This document shows positions 56,178 through 64,000 of a stretch of DNA of 64,000 nt, one piece after another (position 1 is the stretch's first letter; every line of letters begins with the position of its first letter). This stretch comes from Mycothermus thermophilus (lineage: Eukaryota > Ascomycota > Sordariomycetes > Sordariales > Chaetomiaceae). The translations under genes and the position numbers were made by a program. The notes beneath the pieces were generated by a model. It saw only the letters and a list, made by a program, of their open reading frames with translations, was not told the origin of the DNA and did not search any database. The stretch covers positions 186,001 to 250,000 of the forward strand of contig QQBE01000022.1 of NCBI GenBank assembly GCA_011316235.1, in the 5' to 3' direction.

Positions 56178-57421
56178 TTACTTCCCCTTCAAGGGCCCAT
56201 CCAACAACCACCTCCCTACCAGGTCTATCACCTGAGCCCTCTTGGCCTGCCCATCCGCCACAAACACAGGATCCCTCGCAATGTCTCCGATATTATCTTG
56301 ATCAAACCCATGCGCCGTATCCGGCACAAGCAGCCAGCTGTACCTTGATCCATCCTCCAAAACCACGTCCCATGCGTAACGCTCATCACCCTCGGTGATC
56401 AGCTTCCCCTTCTCTTCGCCTTCGAACGGCTCTGGCCTGCCGACAGCCTCCTCAACCTTGGGCACTGTCTTGCCGGCCAGCTTACACGCCATCCTCCATG
56501 CCTCGGCCGCCAAAATATCCAACTCGCACGCCACGATAAACACATTCTTCGGCAGATCCTCCCTCGAAGCATAGAACGGGCTCAAGAGTGGATCGTCCGT
56601 CCTTTGTCCGGGAGTCAAATACGCCCAGTTAAACAGCGGGATCATGTGCGTCAGGAAATCCGTCGAGCGCCCGCGGAACCCGCCCAAAGCCGGTTTGTAC
56701 GGGCGCGTGCGCGTCTTGACGGCCGTCGGCACCGACAGGTCGACGACGGGGTAGAAGGGCACCACGGCGCGGATGTGCGGGCGGACGCTTGGCAGCTGGG
56801 AGACACTCAGGGACAGGTTGCCCCCGGCAGAGAAGCCTGCCACGGCAATGCGTGAGTGGTCGATGGGGAGAGACGAGTCGGAGAGGACGCAGGCGATGAG
56901 GGCTTCGACGTCGTGCAGCGGGGTGGGGAACACGACAGAGGGGGCTTTGCTGTAGTCGAGAGCGATGACCAGGAAGTTGTGACGCGCGGAGAAGGCGCGG
57001 TTCCACCCGTCATTGTCGTGCGGCGAGCCCAACATGAAGCCGCCGCCGTGGATGGTGAGGAGGGTGGGGAGTTTGGTCCCTTCGGGAGGGTTGGGGGTGG
57101 GGAGGAAGATGCTGGGAGGCTTTGTCAGTTTGAACGGCTGCTCCACTGAGAGGAAAAGGAGGTGAATGAGTAATAAACCAACCGGACAGAGAGATGCTTC
57201 CGCACGGGATAGCTCTTGATGACGTCTGGGTCGGACTCGCGGCGTGCGCGGATGAAACGACCAAGTGCGGAGAAGAAGATCAGAGGCTTCTGGATGAGCC
57301 TGGTCAGGATGAAGGCGGCGATGCCATATTGGATTCGTTTCCCGAGCGGATGGCGCTTGATCACTTCTGTAAGCAGTGACTTGCTGCTGCTGGCTACCAC
57401 GCCGGCGGTTGTGTTCACCAT
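56178..57421 (-). CDS. alpha/beta hydrolase, HSL (hormone-sensitive-lipase) family
   Basis: A 390-residue esterase/lipase-like hydrolase. Exons 57183-57421 and 56178-57111 join across a 71-nt intron. Of the possible acceptors only one restores the strand before the oxyanion hole (HLSVR-IFLPTPNPPEG). The family signature HGGGF is at 101-105. The nucleophile elbow is GFSAGG with Ser174; most HSL members have GDSAGG, so the Phe is a variant. Asp278 (CELDIL) and His347 (TAHGF) complete the triad. The N-terminal 60 residues are hydrophobic and basic (IQYGIAAFILTRLIQKPLIF), suggesting a membrane anchor or targeting segment. The substrate is unknown. Confidence 0.92.
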
Positions 57422-58396
57422 TGTGAGACAGGTGCAAGCTTGGGTGGTTGCTGTGAAAGTGGTGAAGCTGAACGGGTCCGGTGACTGGCCCCTGAGGGTG
57501 GATTTCTTTTCTGCTTCACGTCTGAGCGACGACGTGAGCTCTCTCCTCAGCAGCGAGAGCCTCAGGAGTGTGTCAGTACTTCACAGCACCTACTTATGCA
57601 TGCTGATTTATTTGGCATCTGATGAGCCCGTCGAGAAATCAACATCCGAGGTTGCGCAACGGTGGGGTTACTCAGCACCACGACAAGGCCGCAAGCCTTG
57701 TCGTTTTTGGCTTTCGATGCTACGCTAATTACCTATACGGATTAGGCCGTAGGGATGGAGACGGTCGAATCACACCCGTCGACATCGAAGTGTTCTCTGC
57801 CGTTTCTGGAAATCTGTGGTGTATTGTTGAACTGTGGTGGAGGAGCTACACTTACATAACTAGTGGTGAAGAATGTTATTCATATGTAGGATGGTTGGGA
57901 GGAACGTTAAAAACAAATATTACCTGCGTATTAGCCCCGGGTCAAGGCCCAAGATCTCTTGTATACGCTGCCATTCAATTCCGAACATTATTATTAAAAA
58001 GGATGAGATAAGGAGTCTATAACAAGAAGGCTGACCTAGAGAATTATATATTAGGTCTGCCAGGCTCGAATATCCCAATCAGGAGTTGCATTTGGCTCTT
58101 TGTCTCACTTCACTGCCTTGTCCCTTGCGAAACACTGACTCGACCCGAAGAAAAGGCGGGGCGGGTGGCGATGGTCTGATGTCATGAGCGATTGGAAAAC
58201 ATGCTGTAAGTATTAGCTCTGATGAACCCCTCGTTGGTTCTTTGCCCAGAACTGCGTTCATTATCCACAACAAGTCTTCGACTTCTCTCAATCATAGTTG
58301 GACCAGTTGCTTGACGTTCCTCAACCATATATTATTCGGTAATAGAGGGAGACTTTCACCCAAATTATCCCTAGTTTAATCTACCAACAGCACCGC
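57422..58396. other. divergent intergenic region with AT-rich patch
   Basis: This holds promoters of the hydrolase (-) and the small protein gene (+). The stretch about 57830-58080 is AT-rich, but no element ends, coding remnant or RNA gene could be recognised. Confidence 0.5.
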
Positions 58397-58792
58397 ATGG
58401 CCTTCCGTCCACTTCGGCCAGTGAACACAGCGAAGGTTGCTCTGCCTCGTGGACAACTTGCCTTTGCTACACGAAATGCCCAGGTCCCAGGCAGTTCATG
58501 GCTTCACACCTCGTACCATTCGAGAAATGGGAGCACATTAGCCACAAAGAAACCCGAGGACCCTGGCAAAACTGCTGGTGGTACTGGAAGGGGCGCATCA
58601 CTCGAAAACTCCCAGAGCCACCGCCCACAGCCCAAGATTACCGATGAGAGCGTCCCGGGTCATCAACCAAAGTTGACACCAGAGGAGCAAGCCAAAACGG
58701 ATGAGCACAACCGCGACTTTGAGGCACATCATGCCAAGGCAAATCCACAGGAGGATGACAGGGTGGACAAGGGTTTCTGGAGTCGACATTGA
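58397..58792 (+). CDS. small hypothetical protein, probably mitochondrial
   Basis: A single-exon, 131-residue protein. The first 45 residues are rich in Arg, Ser and Ala and lack acidic residues (MAFRPLRPVNTAKVALPRGQ), as in a mitochondrial presequence. The rest is hydrophilic and probably disordered, with PKLTPEEQAKTDEHNRDFE and a C-terminal DDRVDKGFWSRH. Short proteins with an N-terminal presequence and a C-terminal DKxFW-type motif are common and uncharacterised in ascomycetes. The ATG context (CGCATGG) is acceptable. Confidence 0.7.
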   Translation: MAFRPLRPVNTAKVALPRGQLAFATRNAQVPGSSWLHTSYHSRNGSTLATKKPEDPGKTAGGTGRGASLENSQSHRPQPKITDESVPGHQPKLTPEEQAKTDEHNRDFEAHHAKANPQEDDRVDKGFWSRH

Positions 58793-59200
58793 GAAGATTC
58801 CTGGGATACTGGTGGCAGTGTTGATGAGAGGTGGAAGAAAGCAAGTTCCATTATTCCGTACGTTGCCTTGGTTGATGTGAAGTAGTCATGGCGCAGAAAG
58901 GTCGGGAAGTTGAGTAAACATTTGTAGGACGCCCATTGTTAGTCATTAATAGTCCATCAATTTGGTAACCTTTTTGTCATGTTCTGGATGTATCAAGCGA
59001 CATTTTAGGTGAGATGGTGACCCCGAGGCAACTCCTAAGTAATATTTGTGATGTTTTAAGGATTCTGGCAGTAAACTGATAATTAATACTTAGCTCATGG
59101 CTAAGTATTACCTGTCCTGCATGCCGAAGCATGTAGCTTTCTCAACTGCTAGATCTGTTCCTTGGTTCTGCTCTCACCACCTAGGTACCTGTTAACTATG
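58793..59200. other. intergenic up to the retrotransposon
   Basis: 408 nt, increasingly AT-rich to the right. It includes CCTAGGTACCTG at 59180-59191. No gene seen. Confidence 0.5.
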
Positions 59201-59448
59201 TGTTACTGTCGTGCTGATAAGCGCCATAGCCTCATCCCAATCGACTAGCACTAGCTCTACGACGCTATTATCTCGCCCCTACGCTTCGGGGCATTTAAAC
59301 ACTCCGTCTCCAAACGCTCTAGAAGAACTTCCTAGAGCTTTAGGCGGGGATAAATAGCTATTCTTTCGCTCCTTTTTCCTTTATATCTAGTATACGTAAT
59401 TCAATACTTTCTTCCCCTACTATTTCCTACACCTATAAGCTTATAGCA
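59201..59448 (+). repeat. candidate 5' LTR of the copia element
   Basis: The segment starts TGTTACTG and ends ...TAGCA, the usual TG...CA boundaries. It is followed at 59449 by TATTAGTTATAAGCC, which could be a mutated primer-binding site. Without the 3' copy this is a proposal only. Confidence 0.4.
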
Positions 59449-59609
59449 TATTAGTTATAAGCCTAGAAGGACTCTAACTAACTACGTAGCTCCAAGTTCG
59501 CCCTAACGTTCTATCTCTCTCTATTTTCCAGCTTAATTACTTTAAACCCTCCAACTTACTTTACTATTCTTCTCTAACCCTCTCCTAATCTATTTTAACT
59601 ATTACTATA

Positions 59610-60580
59610 AAGTTTAAGAAGGAGAAAATTACCCTTACTAACTAGACTAACTAGCATCGATAGTTTGTATAGGTTTATACTTAGACGATTAACGCTAAAC
59701 TATAGGACTATATTAACCCCGATAGTAAGTAACTACGCTAAGTAGGAGGCAAGCTAGGTATTCCCGACTATAAGGAAACCCGTTAGGCCTTTATTTAGAA
59801 GTGTAAAGCGGAGTATACCGCTGTAATAGATAAGTAGAGCGCTGTTCCTAAAGCTACTTGCGGCCTAGCTCCCCTAGAACCGGCTTCTTCTACTAAGAAT
59901 AAGGTTAAACTCCTCTACTACTAGGAGCGGAAGGATTTTTAATATAATTATACCTAATAGATTAGCCTCTAGAAGCGCTTTATAAAGCTCTTCTATAAAA
60001 TTAAGTCCTTTATTAACTAAAGTCTTCTAGACTTTATTATTTATAGTAATAATAAGTATAATAGTAATATATATACCTTTTTAATTTAGCTACGTTAAGA
60101 GATCCTACCAACTAATTTAAACGCCATTACCGTTACTAAAAAGGAGTACTAGAGGCTTTTAAATCTCGTTAAATCGAAGAGTATTAATCCTCTTTAGTAG
60201 ATCGAGGAGTTTAAGTCGGCCTATAAGATTACGGTCTATTATAGAGTCCTAGATATAATTAGTACTACTTTAGAAGAAAAGTTCCTCCTTACTATTAGAG
60301 AGTATATTACGCCGACCGTTATAATAATTAAGCTTATTAACTACGTTTCGACTATTACTAGAGGAGGTACTATCGACGGGATAAGTATACTAATTAAGAT
60401 TGTCTATATATATCTCCGGGCTAAGAATAAGCATAAGGCTTAAAGCCTTCCGTTTATCCTTACTACTCTTTACTTTACCGGCTTTAATAATAATAGTAGC
60501 TCCAAGGACAATCTTAAGTACCTTTATAGGAAAACAAAGTATCCCTAGAAGGCTACTAACTACTATTAGGTTAAAGTAAT
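59610..60580 (+). pseudogene. gag remnant with zinc-knuckle relic
   Basis: The frame beginning near 59610 shows a copia-type gag N-terminus in which the Trp positions have become TAG. Around 60517-60575 a CCHC zinc-knuckle pattern can still be traced, with cysteines changed. There are many stops and it is non-functional. Confidence 0.7.
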
Positions 60581-60689
60581 ACTCTTTAGTATAGACCTAA
60601 AGCTTTAATATATTTGTAATACGCTTTAGGAATTACGTTGGAAAGACCTTAAAGCCGTAGTAGAAAAGAAGTTTAAAGGGAATAATACT

Positions 60690-62400
60690 ACTAACGTTGG
60701 AAAGAAGGATAACAACCCTGTTATAGCAACTATTATTGATCCTCTCTTACTTTCGAATATTAAAGTCTCGGTCTTTACAAGCGCTTTCGCTACTCCGGAG
60801 TACGCTATTTACCCATTCGCTAGCTCTATAGTTTATAATAACTATAGTATGCTCTATATTATTAATTCCGTTAGTTTTCTCGAACCTAGCTCTATTAGAG
60901 CTACTGCTCCTGGTTAGACTATAGCTATAGGAACTACTACGTTTCCTATTATACACCGCGGTACGCGTATTATTAAGAAGGTATTAAAGGGACCTAATAG
61001 TACTCTTTACAACCTTGTCCTAACTAATATAGCGGTTATTAAGGGATTCTATATTAATATTATCTTAGAATCGGAGCTTTTTAAAAAGATAGGATTATAG
61101 TACTATAGCCTGGACTGCTTTATTAGGGAGGGATCGTTTAACTTGTCTATTAAGGTTAAGACTCTTATTTATACCTACAACTTAGTTTTCTTTAAATATA
61201 AGCTTTGTTCGATCTACCCGGTTTTTCTACGTTCTATATAAATAAGCCTTATTGGTCTTGTAAAGCTTAATAACTATACTAAGAAGCTCCTTCTTTCTAC
61301 CCTTTATATAATAGCAACCGCTAGACGCTTATAGAAGGAGCTCCTTAACCGAGTGGATAACGTATAGATCTAGTACCTCTACGCCGGGCATCTCTCTAGG
61401 GATATATTAGAGTACTTCGAGGCTTACTTTTGGAAAGCTAAAATTAAGGGACTAACTCGGATCGAATATAAGTATTATACGTATATATACGCTAGGAAGG
61501 TTATTTTATAGTATACTTTAAAGAACTGCTCTGAATAACTATTTTAGCGTATCTTATAGGACTTGGTTAAGTATCCCCTAGGCTATAATAACGCTAATTA
61601 CCTTTTTATTATTAAAGATAAGTATAGCGGTAAAATTTAGGCCTTCCCCCTATATAATAAAGAGGGTCGGACTATCCTAGAGAAGCTTAGTAACTTTGAA
61701 CTTTAGGTTCGGAGATAGTTCGGTTTTAGTATTTGTAAAATCTGCTAGGACTATAATATAAGTACTTTTAGTATTAACTTTAATAAACTCTATAAGATTT
61801 AAACGGCGTTTGCTAAGTAGGCTAGAGAGAAGGGTATTAAGCTGGAGCCTACGCTACTAAATATTTATAAGCCGAATAGAGGTTTTAAGTACGCCGGCTA
61901 GGAGATCTAAGATAAATATATCTATATCCGGGCGAGCTCCGGATTGCTTAAGGAGCTTTAGCCTAAGTTAATATAAGCTACCGCCTACCTCTATAGGATA
62001 TCCTTATATAAATATAATAACTAGATATTACTAAACGAGATGCTTTATAATTAGTTTAAGCAATAGTTCCGCTAGTAGGCGCTAAACATTTTATAAGCGC
62101 TCTCTAAAGACCTGTAACTAAGTTGGAGCAGTATTTATATATTAGGCTGCCGGGTATACCCTTTTAATCGGCGCTGTAAACGGAATAAAGTATAAAGAGA
62201 TATAAAGGTGCAGGTATAAGGGTACCTAGGATATCTCGTCGGCTTCCGTACTACGAATATCTACTATATCTGGGTATCCGAACTAAAACGGGTTATTACT
62301 ACGTGTAACGTACGCTTTAACGAAACTAAGCTCTATACACTACTAAAAGACGTTACGTACTAAATTATTGCTGAGAAGACGTATAACGCTAAGGAGCTTG
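60690..62400 (+). pseudogene. protease and integrase remnant
   Basis: Near 60820-60880 a degenerate retropepsin-like active-site region is followed by a stretch of Ile/Val-rich beta structure. From about 61370 an integrase N-terminal region (YAGHLSRDILE) and an integrase core containing YSGKI and later YKYNN-like segments can be followed to about 62400. Every catalytic region has several stops or substitutions. Confidence 0.68.
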
Positions 62401-62741
62401 ATGAGTATAAGGAGATCTACGGCTCCCTGCTGCTACGTATATTATACCTTTTGGATTATACCGAGTCTGTTTTAGATTCGATTATAGTAGCCTAGCTACT
62501 ACTAGAAGATACTCCTTCGGCCGAGGAGAGTTAGGGCACTACCTCCAATATAAGTCGGAACTTAGGGGTAGACTAGTAGAGGATTTAGAAGATCCTAGAA
62601 CCCTAAGACAGTTCCCTTCGATTAGAACTATCTTCTACCTTATCGTTTAATACGGAGTACAAAGAGAGCCGAGAATAATAGCTGTTTTATAAGACGCTCT
62701 AGGAGGCGCCCCTAGAGTACTATAGCAATAGCAATACTACT

Positions 62742-63140
62742 TTGCCTAAAGAAGATATACCCGAAGACTCCCCGAAGGAGACTAGCGCTCCTGGAAAGGA
62801 TACTATCCCTAAAGAAAAAGAGTCTAGTGTTTTTAAAGAGAAAATTAACGTCGGCGTAGACGAGGAGTTGAGCTTAAAAGATACTTCTAACGAAGAAGAA
62901 AGATCCTTTGAAGAAGAGAGTTCTAAAAATAACTTACCTCCTAAACCCCCTGCTATAGTACTGGATTATAGACTTCTAACCCCTATACCTTTAGAGCTTC
63001 TCGAACGTATTACTAGGAGCTCCAATAGAAGTAGAAGTGCTTTGGAAGTTAAATCGAGGGATATTATAGAAGGCGTATACTTACCCTTACCTTCCCCCTT
63101 ATTAAGTAAGTTATCGGAAATCCCTAGTAAGATATATTAG
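62742..63140 (+). pseudogene. short open stretch in the retroelement linker
   Basis: A 132-codon frame survives without stops. It is Glu/Lys/Ser/Pro-rich (KEDIPEDSPKETSAP) and corresponds to the poorly conserved linker between integrase and reverse transcriptase. Lack of Trp and Gln codons explains why RIP left no stops. It is not regarded as an independent gene. Confidence 0.6.
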
Positions 63141-63789
63141 TCTACTAAGTTCGGCGAAGCAACTAGCGGAACGGCCGGCGGTCCTGTACCCCTCGGGGGT
63201 AAAGCGTCTTAGGAAGATCCGGACGACGATGCTGCTATTTTAGAAGAGTAACTTAGGTATGCTATAGAATAACAAGCTCTTTTATAGACTTCGTAATAGC
63301 CCTTAGGTGCTCTATATCCTAAAGCGGAGCACCCCGTACTATCTACTAAGTTAGCTATAAATATCGATATTAGGAGGCGTAGTTGATACGTTAATAAGCT
63401 CCCGATCGAGTTCGAAAAACAGGATAAATTGGCTATAATAGTATTCGCAATACTTGTAGTACGCTCTAAGACCCGCTTTGAGAATGCCTAGAGCGCTATA
63501 CGCTATACGTTCTTCGCCGGACTATAGGAAGAACTCCTTAGCCGAGAAGGACCTTTAAAAATATTCTGGGCTGTCCTTACTACTACGATTAATTAGAAAA
63601 GCGTAGGCCGGATTAAAGTAGCTCTAAGTAAAGGATATATTTACCGTAACGATTTAATAAGTCTCCTATATAGCTAGTGTAATCTTAAGAGGTATCCCCT
63701 CGGTGATTGCTTTAAGAAAGTAGCTTGTAAGGAAATCTAGAACCTTATCAGTAAAAAGACCTAGCGGAAGATTTAGAGGAAGTTCGCTA

Positions 63790-64000
63790 AAGTTCAACCT
63801 CTTCCGCTTAAATAAGTATTTGCCTATAAGTTTAATTAGGATAGATATTTTACTACCTGTAAAGTATATATCTATGTTAGGGGTAACCTCTAAGAAACCT
63901 CTCCCCTTAACTGTATATATATAGTAACCCTAGCTGTAAAAAGCTTTAGAGCTATAATAGTAATTATAGTGTAGTTCAACTTTAAAACGAAGTAGCTTGA
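63790..64000 (+). pseudogene. start of reverse-transcriptase domain remnant
   Basis: The last 200 nt, read through stops, match the opening of the copia reverse transcriptase (a PLK-VFAYK-type segment, then VRGNL and TLAVKSFRAI). The domain continues beyond the window. Confidence 0.65.

Larger units (their letters stand above)
59201..64000 (+). mobile_element. Ty1/copia-type LTR retrotransposon, RIP-degraded, truncated by window end
   Basis: Composition drops sharply at about 59200, and all frames are riddled with TAG/TAA. Reading the + strand through these stops, most fall where tryptophan (TGG) or glutamine/arginine codons are expected, i.e. G-to-A and C-to-T changes typical of RIP. In order one finds a copia-like gag with a zinc-knuckle relic, a protease-like segment, integrase, a long charged linker and the beginning of reverse transcriptase at the window edge. 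Gag-protease-integrase-RT order identifies Ty1/copia (Pseudoviridae-like) rather than Ty3. It cannot be active. The right boundary and 3' LTR lie outside. Confidence 0.88.

Noticed and set aside
36369..57421. Secondary-metabolite gene cluster
   Set aside because: No backbone synthase or precursor gene is visible; housekeeping-type genes (HAD-like, GH31) are interspersed. Kept only as a low-strength observation.
62742..63140. Independent small protein gene
   Set aside because: It lies in the retroelement between integrase and reverse transcriptase remnants and has the composition of the linker.

Overview
The window is nuclear DNA of a filamentous ascomycete (Pezizomycotina, most likely Sordariomycetes). 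Genes are spaced by 0.2-3.7 kb and cut by short introns (about 50-100 nt, mostly GTAAGT/GTACGT-type donors). Coding GC is fairly high. Several families are typical of these fungi: Zn2Cys6 regulator, PTH11/rhodopsin-like membrane protein, LaeA-like methyltransferase, NmrA-like proteins and a DUF7025-AAA ATPase. The right end is an AT-rich retrotransposon in which tryptophan codons have become stops, the signature of repeat-induced point mutation (RIP). Taxonomy is inference from gene style; no search was run.

Layout. 1-1634: 3' part of a Dal5-like MFS transporter. 2625-3446: ribose-5-phosphate isomerase. 7127-9923: Zn2Cys6 transcription factor behind a 3.7-kb leader/promoter region. 10764-12783 (-): TRP/Yvc1-type vacuolar cation channel. 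13222-14151: a 930-bp transposon-like element with 33-bp perfect terminal inverted repeats, carrying telomere-like (TTAGGG-type) tandem arrays. 14904-18223 (-): large AAA ATPase. 21123-24435: METTL16-type RNA methyltransferase and XAP5/FAM50 protein. 24611-25057 (-): small membrane protein. 26571-31080 (-): a coiled-coil protein and a dynamin-like GTPase, the latter with a frameshift. 31940-33297 (-): rhodopsin-like seven-helix protein.

From 36.4 to 57.4 kb the content is mostly metabolic: quinone-oxidoreductase-like MDR enzyme, two NmrA-type Rossmann proteins around an auxin-efflux-carrier-type transporter, an aldo-keto reductase, a HAD phosphatase-like protein, a LaeA-like methyltransferase, a 2EXR-type protein, an intracellular GH31 glycosidase and an HSL-type alpha/beta hydrolase. 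No PKS, NRPS or terpene synthase is visible, so this is not a demonstrated biosynthetic cluster. A small, probably mitochondrial protein (58397-58792) precedes a RIP-degraded Ty1/copia-type element (about 59201 to the window edge) with recognisable remnants of gag, protease, integrase and the start of reverse transcriptase.

The points most worth checking are the telomere-repeat-bearing inverted-repeat element, the dynamin/coiled-coil pair with its frameshift, a 51-nt stop-free in-frame intron in the carrier gene, a GC-AG intron in the second NmrA gene, and a 9-bp motif (TACTCCGTA and its complement) strongly over-represented in the intergenic DNA. Gene models were spliced by eye from reading frame, donor/acceptor sites and family conservation. 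Exon joins are therefore predictions, though every multi-exon model listed closes in phase, except the dynamin gene with its frameshift.
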